Shown here: one piece after another, positions 53,128 through 62,043 of the stretch
Layout of the letters: each line of letters starts with the position of its first letter
Position numbering within the stretch: the first letter of the stretch is position 1
Assembly: GCA_002702065.1 (NCBI GenBank)
Contig: NZXX01000001.1
Span: 1,860,001 to 1,924,000 of the forward strand
Reading direction: 5' to 3'
Source of the DNA: Anaerolineaceae bacterium
GTDB lineage: Bacteria > Chloroflexota > Anaerolineae > Aggregatilineales > Phototrophicaceae
DNA: 64,000 nucleotides
The notes under the pieces: generated by a model
The model's database searches: none
What the model was told of the DNA's origin: nothing
Seen by the model: the letters and a program-made list of their open reading frames with translations, nothing else
Translations under genes and position numbers: made by a program

Positions 53128-54258
53128 ATGACTGAAGACATGCGAGAGATCGAAGGGGTGAAAAAGACCCTTCTGGTGCCTTCGACCGACTTTGCCCCAA
53201 AGAACACCGAAGGCAGCATGATCCATCTTCAAAACGGCGACATTCTTTTTTTATGGACACAGTTTGTCGACATTGATCAGCTGCCGGAGGCTGAACGGCC
53301 ACCGTTCTCCGGCAAACGCCGCGCACCCACATCGGACGATGGTTATGCCCGCGTGATGGGGATGACTTCTACGGATGGGGGATTCACGTGGTCAGAGCCG
53401 CGCGTGTATGTGGATGACGCGGATGCCGAAATCAACTGTATGTCGCCGGCACTGACCCGTATGGCCGATGGCAGATTGCTGCTGGCCTACAGCTGGCGGT
53501 CGGGTGGCAATCACGTCGACAATCACGGGCCGTGTGCCAAGCGCGTGCGGATTTCCGATGATGAGGGTGAGACATGGTCAGAACCGGTGCAGATCACCCC
53601 GCAGGATGGCCTGTACTATACCGGCTGCCACGACCGTGCCTACACGTTGCCATCCGGCAGGGTGCTGGTGCAGTGCCATACGCTGCATCCCGGCCCGGCC
53701 AAGAAGATGAGCAACTTTGTCGCCTATTCGGACGATAACGGCAGCACCTGGCAGCTATCCAACTTCGTGACGGAACCGATCGCACGTGGTTTCGAGGAAG
53801 CGAGCATCTCCCGCCGCAATGACGGCAGCTTGTTGATGATCATGCGGAGCTGGCGCGGGCACGCTTACTACACCGAATCATTTAACGATGGGGCGTCCTG
53901 GTCGGAAGCCTATAGTGCGGGTGTTGTCGCACCGGCTGCGCCATCGCTGCTGGCCAACCTGCCGGATTCTGACAATCTGCTGTTGATTTGGAACCCGGTT
54001 TATATCCCCGATGTGCCACACAACCTGACCCGCCATCCCCTGTTGTGTGCGATCAGCAACGATCAGGGTCGTAGCTGGGGGCCGCCAAAGGCACTGGAGG
54101 TCAGCCCGGACTATCAATGGGCCTACCCTGGCATCCTGTTTCATGATGGCATGGCACTGGTGCATTACTATCGCAGCCACGTGGCACGAAATGGCTGCCG
54201 GGAGATGGTGCTGGCCCACGTGCCGATCAACTGGTTTTATGACGAATTTGCAACCTAG
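53128..54258 (+). CDS. Sialidase-like BNR propeller protein
   Basis: 376 residues, six-bladed sialidase fold (BNR_2). Asp boxes: STDGGFTWSEP, SDDEGETWSEP, SDDNGSTWQLS, NDGASWSEA and SNDQGRSWGPP. It lacks the YRVPG-type arginine motif of GH33 seen in the protein at 57604, so a different glycosidase or lyase-like activity is possible. No signal peptide. It is a paralogue of the next gene, sharing TGCHDR and VAPxAPSL segments. Confidence 0.7.
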   Translation: MTEDMREIEGVKKTLLVPSTDFAPKNTEGSMIHLQNGDILFLWTQFVDIDQLPEAERPPFSGKRRAPTSDDGYARVMGMTSTDGGFTWSEPRVYVDDADAEINCMSPALTRMADGRLLLAYSWRSGGNHVDNHGPCAKRVRISDDEGETWSEPVQITPQDGLYYTGCHDRAYTLPSGRVLVQCHTLHPGPAKKMSNFVAYSDDNGSTWQLSNFVTEPIARGFEEASISRRNDGSLLMIMRSWRGHAYYTESFNDGASWSEAYSAGVVAPAAPSLLANLPDSDNLLLIWNPVYIPDVPHNLTRHPLLCAISNDQGRSWGPPKALEVSPDYQWAYPGILFHDGMALVHYYRSHVARNGCREMVLAHVPINWFYDEFAT

Positions 54259-54281
54259 CTGACACAGGAGCAATAGATTTC

Positions 54282-55349
54282 ATGGAACGCCCACAACGGC
54301 AGATTATCCTACCTTCGACACCGGAATATCCGCGTCACTCCGAAGCAACAGCCGTCCAGTTGAACAATGGCGACATCCTGCTGGCATGGTCAAAGTTTCA
54401 GGTTGAACGCAGACCGGATGGCCGCCTGCTTTCCGGCGATAATGCCAGAGCGCATATTGCGGGCCTCATCTCGCGTGATGGGGGTTACACGTGGGAAGAT
54501 GAACATGTGCTGGTGGAAAACACTGCTGGCCTCAATGTGATGGCGCCGGCCATACGTCGCCTGAAAGATGGCGGGCTGGGCATGATCTACAGCCATCGTG
54601 ATTCAACCACAGAAGCCCACCGGCTTTTTATGCGGTCCGATGATGAAGGGCAAACCTGGTCAACACCTGTCAAGATGACCCATGACGCTTATAAAACTGG
54701 CTGTCATGATCGCCTGACGGTGCTGGATTCGGGGCGGCTGGCCGCACCCCTGCATTGCACCGATGACTGGCACGATCATCACCTGCATGTTCGGGTTGCC
54801 CTGTCAGATGATCACGGCGAGTCTTGGCGTTTGACAGACCCGATTGAACTGCCGCGTGTGTCGGATTCCGGCGAATCAGGTGGCATTGAACCGGGGATTG
54901 TACAGCGGGCAGATGGTTCGCTGCTGATGGTTATCCGCACGGCTATGGGCACTATCTTCCGGGTTGAATCGCACGATGGCGGTGACACGTGGGAGGAATT
55001 ACGGTCGATGGAAGTCGTCGCGCCGGTGGCGCCGTCGCTGATTGATCGTATCCCCAACTCCAATGACCTGTTGTTGATCTGGAACTGGCGCTGGAACTGG
55101 CGGGAAAACCTGGCCGGTACGCGGCGTCCGCTGGCAATCGGCCTGAGCACGGATGGTGGGGATAGCTGGCCGTGGTCACGCCGCAAAATTCTGGAAGATG
55201 ACCCGGCCTATACCTATGCGTATCCGAGCTGTCTCATGCTGGAAGATCGGGCGCTTGTCACCTATTTTGTGACAGACCCGAAAAATCCGATCGGCACCAA
55301 CCGGGCGCTGGCGGTTATGCATGTCCCTTATGAATGGATTTATGCCTGA
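54282..55349 (+). CDS. Sialidase-like BNR propeller protein, tandem paralogue
   Basis: 355 residues. Asp boxes SRDGGYTWEDE, SDDEGQTWSTP, SDDHGESWRLT, SHDGGDTWEEL and STDGGDSWPWS. It shares NNGDILLAWSKF, KTGCHDRL, VVAPVAPSLIDRIPNSNDLLLIWNW and the C-terminal VPYEWIY with the preceding protein, which indicates a tandem duplication. No signal peptide. Its stop overlaps the aldolase start (TGATG). Confidence 0.7.
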   Translation: MERPQRQIILPSTPEYPRHSEATAVQLNNGDILLAWSKFQVERRPDGRLLSGDNARAHIAGLISRDGGYTWEDEHVLVENTAGLNVMAPAIRRLKDGGLGMIYSHRDSTTEAHRLFMRSDDEGQTWSTPVKMTHDAYKTGCHDRLTVLDSGRLAAPLHCTDDWHDHHLHVRVALSDDHGESWRLTDPIELPRVSDSGESGGIEPGIVQRADGSLLMVIRTAMGTIFRVESHDGGDTWEELRSMEVVAPVAPSLIDRIPNSNDLLLIWNWRWNWRENLAGTRRPLAIGLSTDGGDSWPWSRRKILEDDPAYTYAYPSCLMLEDRALVTYFVTDPKNPIGTNRALAVMHVPYEWIYA

Positions 55350-56113
55350 TGCGTCCGAACCGCATGAAACACAAACTGGCTGCCGGGGAGATGGTGCTTG
55401 GCCCCAATTTGCAGATTGATCATCCCTGGTTGGTGGAGATGATCGGGCTGGCTGGTTTTGATTTTGTCATGCTGGATGCGGAACATGGGCTGGCCCTGAA
55501 CAATCTGCCTGCGTTGATTGGAGCGGCGGACGCGGCAGACATTCCGGCGATTGTGCGCGTGCCCGATCATAGCCGTGCCTATCTCAACTGGGCGCTGGAA
55601 GCCGGGGCTGGCGGTGTACAGGTGCCGATGGTGGATACCCCGGATCAGGCGGCGGCGCTGGTACGTGAAACAAAGTTTGCGCCAGTCGGGGCACGCGGTT
55701 TTTCAAATGCGACACGGGCGGCTGATTTTGGCCGGATTGATGCGCTGGATTATGCCGAAATTGCCAACCGCGAAGTGCTGTTGTGTGTTCAGCTCGAAAC
55801 CAAAACTTCGCTGGAAAACGCGCAGGAGATTGCGCAGGTTGCGGGTGTCGATATGGTGTTTATTGGCCCGGCGGATCTGGCGCAGTCGTTGGGGTATCCC
55901 GGTCAATCGAAAGCGCCGCCGGTTATCGACGCAATCGTTCGTGTAGTCAATACATTACATAATCATATGCCTGTGGGCATTTCTGCATTCTCTGCGGAGG
56001 ACGTGCGCTTCTGGAAGGCACACGGGGTGCGCAGTATTCTGACGTCGAGTATGCATCCCATCCGGCAGGCATTCGAACAGTTACATTCTGATCTGAAAAG
56101 TGGATTGCAATAG
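55349..56113 (+). CDS. HpcH/HpaI-family aldolase
   Basis: 254 residues, TIM-barrel class II aldolase. Catalytic H46 (LDAEHG) and metal ligands in CVQLETKTSLEN and FIGPADLAQSLG are present. Members cleave 2-keto-3-deoxy acids (for example 2-keto-3-deoxy-L-rhamnonate or 4-hydroxy-2-oxo acids) to pyruvate and an aldehyde. The ATG at 55349 overlaps the upstream stop. It probably carries out the final cleavage step of the sugar-acid route encoded here. Confidence 0.85.
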   Translation: MRPNRMKHKLAAGEMVLGPNLQIDHPWLVEMIGLAGFDFVMLDAEHGLALNNLPALIGAADAADIPAIVRVPDHSRAYLNWALEAGAGGVQVPMVDTPDQAAALVRETKFAPVGARGFSNATRAADFGRIDALDYAEIANREVLLCVQLETKTSLENAQEIAQVAGVDMVFIGPADLAQSLGYPGQSKAPPVIDAIVRVVNTLHNHMPVGISAFSAEDVRFWKAHGVRSILTSSMHPIRQAFEQLHSDLKSGLQ

Positions 56114-56120
56114 AGGTTAA

Positions 56121-57602
56121 ATGATGCTGAGTACATTACGAACCCAGGTTCTGGTAGTTGGCTCTGGTGCTGCCGGTTTGAATGCGGCGATTGCTGCGGC
56201 GCGCAACGGTGCCGAAACATTGCTGGTGGAGTATCAGGGCTTTTTGGGTGGCATTTCATCGACGCTGCCCTGGCTGGGCTTTCATGACCAGCAGTATCGT
56301 CAGATTATCAAAGGACTGCCATTGGAGATCGCCACCCGGCTCCAGCAGGCAGGTGCCGCCGCCGACTTTGAACTGGACCCCAAATGCGGTTCGGCATTCA
56401 GTCTGGATAACCACTATTTCAAATGTCTGGCGATGGAAATGGTTAAGGAAGCCGGTGTCAACCTGATGATGCACACGCAGGTAGTGGACACCTTGCGTGA
56501 GGGGGATCGCATCACCGGTGTGGTCGTGGAGCATAAATCCGGGCGGCAGGTTATTCTGGCGGATATTATCATTGATTGCAGCGGCGATGGCGATGTGGCC
56601 GCGCGGGGTGGGGCAGCATGGGAAAAAGGGCGTACTGGCGATGGCCTGGTGCAAGCGCCGACGCTGGTTTTCCGGCTCGGTGGCATTGACCGCGAGGGTT
56701 TCATCCGCGGCTGCAAAGACCCCAATATTATGTACCGTGAATGGCTGAAGCCGTACCCGGAGCTGTGGGACAAAATGATGAAACGCATCGATGATATGAA
56801 TGTCATCGTTTGCGGCGGCTTTGCCGGGCTGGTGGAACAGGCAAGGCAGGCGGGCGATCATGATGTGCCGCAGTCTCGCGTCGTCGGGGTCAAGCTGCAC
56901 AGGGCGGATCAGTTCCAGGTGGTGATGACTCGTATTCTGGGTCTTGACCCGACCAACGTGGAAAGCCTGACGGACGCCTATACGGCTGTATACGAGCAGA
57001 TTCCGCAGTTGATTCGTTTCTTCCAGCGGTGGATGCCGGGCTGCGAGAATGCTTATCTGGTCGATATTGCGCCGATGCTCGGTATCCGCGAGAGCCGACG
57101 CATCATGGGCGATTATGTGCTGACGGCAGAAGATGTGACCAGCGGCGCAGAATTTGAAGACGGCGTCGCATTGGGTGGCTATCATATCGATATTCATCGT
57201 CCATCAGGGACATGGGTCGAGTCCAAAAATGTGAAGACGTACGATATCCCGTATCGCAGTCTGGTGGCGCGCGATGTCGAAGGCTTGATGATGGCGGGCA
57301 AGTGCCTGTCTGCAACCCATGAAGGTGTGGCGTCGACGCGTGTTATCCCGATCTGTATGGCGCAGGGGCAGGCGGTTGGTACCGCAGCAGCGATGGCGAT
57401 CAAGCAGGGGATTACGCCCCGTGAGGTCCGCGCCAGTGATCTGAGGAATACGTTGATCGATCAGGGTGCAGAATTGCGCCAGTCACTGGAAAAGCCCGAC
57501 CCTGCACTCATTGAACTGGTCGGCCAACTGCCAGAAGAAGAGCCACCGACAACCGGTGACCACGATGAAGTCAGCCAGGCCGCGACCGCCTGGATTCGCT
57601 GA
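56121..57602 (+). CDS. FAD-dependent oxidoreductase (FAD_oxidored family)
   Basis: 493 residues. N-terminal FAD-binding GSGAAGLNAAIAAARNGAETLLVE (14-37), the GGISSTLPWLGFHD motif, the central IDCSGDGDVAARGGA and the C-terminal GLMMAGKCLSATHEGVASTRVIPICMAQGQAVGTAAAMA are standard for PF12831 proteins, which are common in polysaccharide loci and of mostly unknown reaction. No signal peptide. GAGG precedes the tandem ATGs at 56121. The next gene starts two bases after its stop. Confidence 0.82.
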   Translation: MMLSTLRTQVLVVGSGAAGLNAAIAAARNGAETLLVEYQGFLGGISSTLPWLGFHDQQYRQIIKGLPLEIATRLQQAGAAADFELDPKCGSAFSLDNHYFKCLAMEMVKEAGVNLMMHTQVVDTLREGDRITGVVVEHKSGRQVILADIIIDCSGDGDVAARGGAAWEKGRTGDGLVQAPTLVFRLGGIDREGFIRGCKDPNIMYREWLKPYPELWDKMMKRIDDMNVIVCGGFAGLVEQARQAGDHDVPQSRVVGVKLHRADQFQVVMTRILGLDPTNVESLTDAYTAVYEQIPQLIRFFQRWMPGCENAYLVDIAPMLGIRESRRIMGDYVLTAEDVTSGAEFEDGVALGGYHIDIHRPSGTWVESKNVKTYDIPYRSLVARDVEGLMMAGKCLSATHEGVASTRVIPICMAQGQAVGTAAAMAIKQGITPREVRASDLRNTLIDQGAELRQSLEKPDPALIELVGQLPEEEPPTTGDHDEVSQAATAWIR

Positions 57603-57603
57603 A

Positions 57604-58716
57604 ATGACACAACGGAATACAGACATGACATTCGAAACAACGGATTTATTTGAGGCACGTACAGGCGGCTATTACAACTACCGTGTGCCGGGGATCGTCA
57701 CGGCGCCGGATGGGACGCTGCTGGTTTACTGCGATGCGCGCAAGGGCAAGGGTGGAGACTGGGACCCGATTGATATTCATTTGCGTCGCAGTCTGGATGG
57801 CGGCAAGACATGGGAACCCGCTCAGGTTGTGGTCGATCATGCACAATTTGAGCAGGGCGGTATCAACAACTTCGTACTGATTCCGGATCGCGTGTCCGGC
57901 GAAGTGCACGCGCTGTTTTGCTGCAACTATGAGTCGTTGTATGCGATGAAAAGCACCGACAGTGGTCAAACCTTTACGCCACCCGTAGAGATTACATCTG
58001 TGTTTGACGCTTTTCGCGCGGAATATAACTGGAAAGCTGGTGCGACCGGGCCAGGGCACGGTATTCAACTGCGCAGTGGTCGGTTAATTGTGCCGGTCTG
58101 GTTATCCACCGGGGAAGGGCATGGCGGTCATCGACCCTCAATCGTCTCGGTGATTTACAGTGATGATCACGGCGCCAACTGGCAGCGCGGTGACATCATT
58201 GTGCGGCATGACGAGATGGTGATCAACCCCAGCGAAACGGTCCCGGTTGAACTGAGCGATGGTCGGGTGTTGTTCAATATCCGCAATGAATCGCCACAGC
58301 TTCGCCGGTTGATCTCGATCAGCCCGAATGGCATTGACCAGTGGTCTGCACCGGTCTTCGACGATGCGCTGCTGGAACCGCAGTGTATGGGCAGCATTCT
58401 TCGGCTGAAACACACTGATGATGCCATTTTGTTTGCCAACCCGGATAATCTGGAACAGACTTTGCCAGGGCTGTGGCAGCGTGCCTATGATCGCAAGAAT
58501 CTGACGCTCAAGCTCAGCCAGGATGATTGCCAGACGTGGGTGGCATCCAAAGTTATTGAGGTCGGGCCTTCGGGGTATTCCGATCTGGCAGAAGCGGACG
58601 ATGGGTCGGTGGTGTGTGTCTATGAACGCGGCTTTGTGACGGGCATGGCAGACACCCAATACATCACGGTTGCGCGTTTTGATCCGGGCTGGATCGCGCA
58701 TTCACAAGACGAATAA
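57604..58716 (+). CDS. GH33-type exo-sialidase (cytoplasmic)
   Basis: 370 residues. Hallmarks of GH33: YRVPG with R27 of the arginine triad, GGDWDPIDIHLRRS (catalytic Asp), Asp boxes SLDGGKTW and SDDHGANW, SETVPVEL (general-base Glu), NIRNES (second Arg) and SGYSDLA (nucleophile Tyr). No signal peptide, so desialylation of imported glycans is implied. Either ATG at 57604 or 57625 could be used. No sialate lyase, kinase or epimerase gene is nearby, so the released acid may be a sialic-acid analogue such as KDN, or the true substrate may differ. Confidence 0.8.
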   Translation: MTQRNTDMTFETTDLFEARTGGYYNYRVPGIVTAPDGTLLVYCDARKGKGGDWDPIDIHLRRSLDGGKTWEPAQVVVDHAQFEQGGINNFVLIPDRVSGEVHALFCCNYESLYAMKSTDSGQTFTPPVEITSVFDAFRAEYNWKAGATGPGHGIQLRSGRLIVPVWLSTGEGHGGHRPSIVSVIYSDDHGANWQRGDIIVRHDEMVINPSETVPVELSDGRVLFNIRNESPQLRRLISISPNGIDQWSAPVFDDALLEPQCMGSILRLKHTDDAILFANPDNLEQTLPGLWQRAYDRKNLTLKLSQDDCQTWVASKVIEVGPSGYSDLAEADDGSVVCVYERGFVTGMADTQYITVARFDPGWIAHSQDE

Positions 58717-58747
58717 TGACCAGGCAGATTTCTTAAAAGGACGATTG

Positions 58748-59473
58748 ATGGCGACCATTACACAGACTACGCTAGACCAGCTCCGCCAGTTTGATACGCC
58801 GACTATCTGTAACGTGATCGAGCTGTTTGAGGTGCGACCCTATACGGAAGGCTATATGGATCGTACGATCAAAGCCGCATTTCCAGAGTTTCCACCGATG
58901 GTTGGGTTCGCTTCAACGGTAACTTGCCGCACGGCTGTAAAGCCACTGGGTGGGGGCGCCTACACGGCGCTGCCCGATCAGGTTGATCGATTCGCGGAAC
59001 TGGCAGGTCCGCCTGTTGTCGTATTCCAGGACCTTGATGGCGCCTCGGCGGCGGCCACATTCGGGGAAATTATGTGTACAACCTATCAGGCCGCGGGTGC
59101 GGTCGGCCTGGTGACGAATGGCCCTGGGCGTGATTTGGAGCAAGTCAAGGCTATTTCGTTCCCTGTGTTTACGGATGGAGCTGTTTGCTCACACGGGCAT
59201 ATCCAGATTCTGGAAAGCCATGTGCCGGTTCTGGTGGGTGGGATCGTTATCTATGCTGGCGATTTGCTGCACGGCGATTGCAACGGTGTCACCACCATTC
59301 CGCTTGAAATTGCCGGTGAAGTGGCCGACGCTGCCGCCGAATTTGTCGCGGCGGAGCAGGTGATGCTGGATGTACTGCATAATGAGCCCTTTTCAACGAC
59401 GCGCCTGCGGGAAGTCGCTGCTGAAAAGGATGTGCTGGTCGGCAAATTGAAGGCGCGCATTCGAGCACGCTAG
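58748..59473 (+). CDS. RraA-like aldolase/decarboxylase
   Basis: 241 residues. RraA fold: GAVGLVTNGPGRDLEQV (substrate Arg-Asp motif) and VYAGDLLHGDCNGVTTIP (metal Asp). Family members are 4-hydroxy-4-methyl-2-oxoglutarate/4-carboxy-4-hydroxy-2-oxoadipate aldolases and oxaloacetate decarboxylases. It probably acts with the HpcH-type aldolase on a keto-acid intermediate. The ATG at 58748 follows AAAAGGA. Last gene of the cluster, followed by a terminator. Confidence 0.82.
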   Translation: MATITQTTLDQLRQFDTPTICNVIELFEVRPYTEGYMDRTIKAAFPEFPPMVGFASTVTCRTAVKPLGGGAYTALPDQVDRFAELAGPPVVVFQDLDGASAAATFGEIMCTTYQAAGAVGLVTNGPGRDLEQVKAISFPVFTDGAVCSHGHIQILESHVPVLVGGIVIYAGDLLHGDCNGVTTIPLEIAGEVADAAAEFVAAEQVMLDVLHNEPFSTTRLREVAAEKDVLVGKLKARIRAR

Positions 59474-59496
59474 GCGAGTTTATCACTAACAAGAGT

Positions 59497-59538
59497 GGTC
59501 TCAGCGGGGGTATAACTATCGCTGAGATCATTTGTTTT
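59497..59538 (+). terminator. Intrinsic terminator of the sialidase/sulfatase cluster
   Basis: A 10-bp stem with one G-U pair (GGTCTCAGCG 59497-59506, CGCTGAGATC 59520-59529) and a 13-base loop, followed by ATTTGTTTT. It starts 23 bases after the RraA-like stop. Confidence 0.8.
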
Positions 59539-59637
59539 CCCAATCCATCAGGTTTCATAAAGCTGGTCAATGACGAGCTGCTTTGCTTGACGTAAACGGC
59601 CAGCGTGGTCAATTGTGTTCGCGCATTCTATATTGCT

Positions 59638-59663
59638 GTTTCATATTCTATAATATAGGAAAC
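59638..59663. promoter_or_regulatory. Palindromic operator over the IclR-gene -10
   Basis: A 26-bp imperfect palindrome with perfect 5-base ends (GTTTC at 59638, GAAAC at 59659-59663) contains TATAAT at 59649-59654. ATTCTATA is repeated directly at 59625-59632 and 59645-59652. The arrangement fits autorepression by the IclR protein encoded about 95 bases downstream. Confidence 0.5.
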
Positions 59664-59756
59664 TGTGGTTGTAAAGGTGCTGGTCAGCGACGCCTCGCTT
59701 AACGAGGGCACCACACCTGAGTCGCCATTGCGAACACATCAACGGAGAATCACACC

Positions 59757-60548
59757 ATGATTCGTTCTGTCCTGAAAGCTATTGACCTGATGAACGTATT
59801 TTCCATCGAAGAGCCGTATCTGACTCTGACGCAAATTAGTGATCGGCTCAAGATGCCGAAAAGTACCGCGCATAACCTGCTGAACACCTTAGCATCGCGT
59901 GGATTTATAGAGAAAGTAAATGATGAGTATTATGCACTGGGTACTGCCGTCATTTCGCTGACCCAGTCTGCCCGCGTGAACGCGGAACTGCGCGATCGTG
60001 CAGCGCCCCTGCTGCGCGAATTGGCCGATACCTCTAAGGAGTCTGTCTATCTCACGTATCTGGACGGAGACTATGTGCTGTATATCTACGCGATTGAAAC
60101 CACAAACCGGCTGATGGCCCGCAGTGCAGTGGGTGACCGAGTACACACGCATTGTACGGGTGTTGGCAAGGCGATTCTGGCTGCGCTTGAACCCAAGCAG
60201 GTGGAGCAAATTATTGAGCGTACCAGCATGCCAGAGTTTACGCCTAATACACTGACTACACTGGATGCGCTTATGGCCGAACTGGAGGCAACCCGGAAAC
60301 GTGGCTATTCTATCGATAATCAGGAACACGAACTGGGGACGTATTGTGTTGGTTCGGTGATTCGTGATGCACACGGGAAAGCCATTGGCGCGTGCAGTAT
60401 CTCTGGCCGGGACCCCGAAATCATAGGTTCCCGTGAGGCCAATCTTACCGCTGATTTGTTGTATACGGCACAGGAAATCTCGCGTCATATGGGTTATGTA
60501 CCGGCCTCTCCGTCGCTGCTGGTGCAGCGGTCACAAGTCCAACGCTGA
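59757..60548 (+). CDS. IclR-family transcription regulator
   Basis: 263 residues. The N-terminal winged helix (LTLTQISDRLKMPKSTAHNLLNTLASRGFIEK) is followed by the IclR effector domain with TGVGKAILAAL, RGYSIDNQEHELGTYCVGSVIRDAHGKAIGACSISG. Members sense small carboxylates such as keto-deoxy acids. It lies immediately after the sialidase cluster, and its likely target is that cluster plus itself. GGAG is present upstream of the ATG at 59757. Confidence 0.88.
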   Translation: MIRSVLKAIDLMNVFSIEEPYLTLTQISDRLKMPKSTAHNLLNTLASRGFIEKVNDEYYALGTAVISLTQSARVNAELRDRAAPLLRELADTSKESVYLTYLDGDYVLYIYAIETTNRLMARSAVGDRVHTHCTGVGKAILAALEPKQVEQIIERTSMPEFTPNTLTTLDALMAELEATRKRGYSIDNQEHELGTYCVGSVIRDAHGKAIGACSISGRDPEIIGSREANLTADLLYTAQEISRHMGYVPASPSLLVQRSQVQR

Positions 60549-60859
60549 CAGGCTGCGGATTATTATCTTGCATTACATGACTTTATCTGTCATGATTTCG
60601 CCGTACGTGGGGCCGTAACCATTCACTACGGTGAACCTTTTCGCCCTCTGTGGTGTTCTACATTGTTGACTCTGTTTGTGCAATAATTCGCTATCATTCG
60701 ATGCTGAAGGATGTTTAAAACGATGCGGGTTGGTTGCACGGGGATTGCATAGGGTCTTATAAAGAGAAAAACACCAACATTTTTCGTGGTGTATGACCCT
60801 ACAATGACGTAGGTAACGCCCATCGTTCAGTCAGTAACAAGCCGAAGGATAATATTGAC
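60549..60859 (+). other. Intergenic region with weak hairpin and desaturase promoter candidates
   Basis: A 311-bp stretch without a gene. A 6-bp hairpin CATGAC/GTCATG (60576-60594) may weakly terminate the IclR transcript. TTGCAC (60734-60739), an 18-bp spacer and TATAAA (60758-60763) form a possible promoter. A stem ACACCA/TGGTGT (60771-60792) around a T-rich loop follows in the predicted leader, so a leader-based control, for example temperature or fatty-acid state, is conceivable but unproven. Confidence 0.35.
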
Positions 60860-61951
60860 GTGACAGTAACTTCTCGCAAGCCAATGCCGCCCAAAGCAAA
60901 AGACATTCCGTGGAAACAGACCATCAAGAATTATCAGGACTCCGACCTCAAATTAAGTATCTGGCAGATTATCAATACCATTCCGCCATATTTCATTTTG
61001 TGGTATCTGGCGTATCGAAGCCTTGAGGTTTCCTACTGGCTGACACTGTTGTGTGCTTTTTTCGCGGCCTTGTTTGCCTTTCGCTCCTTTATCATTTTCC
61101 ACGATTGTGGGCATGGATCGTTTTTCAAATCCAGAAAAGCCAACGATATCGTAGGTATCTTTACCGGTATCATGCTGTTTACGCCATACTATGCGTGGCG
61201 GCACAGTCATGCGGTTCATCACGCTACCTCGGGCGATCTGGATCGACGTGGCGTCGGGGATATCTGGACTTTGACCTACGAAGAATACCAGCAGATGCCA
61301 CTCTGGAAGCGGATTGGCTACCGCATCTACCGGAATCCATTTTTCATTTTTGTCGTGGGGCCGACATTCGACTTTGCCGTATTGCAGCGACTGCCCTATA
61401 TCAATGCGTCGGACAAAGCACGCGAGAAGAACAGCATCACCTACACGAATCTGGCGCTGCTGGCAATCCTTATCGTCATGGGCCTGACCATCGGTCTTGA
61501 AGCATATATTCTGGTGCAACTGCCCATTCTGGCGATTGCTTCTTCGCTCGGCGTGTGGTTCTTCTATGTGCAGCACCAGTATGAGAACGTCTACTGGGAA
61601 CGGCATGAGGAATGGGATTATGCCACAGCCGCCCTGTATGGCAGTTCATTCTATAAACTGCCGAAGCTGCTCCAGTGGTTCTCCGGCAACATTGGTTTCC
61701 ATCATATTCACCATCTCAGCCCGCGTATTCCGAACTACAAGCTTGAAGCCTGCCATTATGAAAACCCGATCTTTACCGAGATCGAACCGTTGACCTTTGG
61801 CAAGAGCCTGAAGTCAGTGAATATTCGCCTGTGGGATGAAGATCGGCATAAGATGATCGGTTATCGTAAAGCGGATGAGTCGCACGAACATCATGAAGCA
61901 CATGATGCGCCGTTTATGCAACCGCATCCGGCAGAGACGAGTGCGGATTAA
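60860..61951 (+). CDS. Membrane fatty acid desaturase, Delta12 (omega-6) type
   Basis: 363 residues. Three di-iron histidine boxes: HDCGH (81-85), HSHAVHH (115-121) and HHIHH (281-285), with hydrophobic segments around 45-80, 95-112 and 195-235. The DLDRRGVGDIWTLTYEEY stretch after box two resembles Delta12/omega-6 enzymes. It introduces a double bond into membrane acyl chains using O2 and reduced ferredoxin, implying at least some exposure to oxygen. The start is a GTG at 60860 after GAAGGA; the ATG at 60884 is an alternative. Confidence 0.88.
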   Translation: MTVTSRKPMPPKAKDIPWKQTIKNYQDSDLKLSIWQIINTIPPYFILWYLAYRSLEVSYWLTLLCAFFAALFAFRSFIIFHDCGHGSFFKSRKANDIVGIFTGIMLFTPYYAWRHSHAVHHATSGDLDRRGVGDIWTLTYEEYQQMPLWKRIGYRIYRNPFFIFVVGPTFDFAVLQRLPYINASDKAREKNSITYTNLALLAILIVMGLTIGLEAYILVQLPILAIASSLGVWFFYVQHQYENVYWERHEEWDYATAALYGSSFYKLPKLLQWFSGNIGFHHIHHLSPRIPNYKLEACHYENPIFTEIEPLTFGKSLKSVNIRLWDEDRHKMIGYRKADESHEHHEAHDAPFMQPHPAETSAD

Positions 61952-61990
61952 CCCGTATCTGACCGTTGATTGTTGACTGCTAAGCACTAA

Positions 61991-62021
61991 AAAGCCCCGA
62001 TGACCACTTCACCGGGGCTTT
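61991..62021. terminator. Bidirectional intrinsic terminator
   Basis: A 9-bp stem AAAGCCCCG (61991-61999) / CGGGGCTTT (62013-62021) with a 13-base loop. CGTTTT follows on the plus strand and TTAGTGC on the minus strand, so it serves both the desaturase and the convergent binding-protein gene. Confidence 0.85.
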
Positions 62022-62043
62022 CGTTTTGAGTCAGGATGACGGA

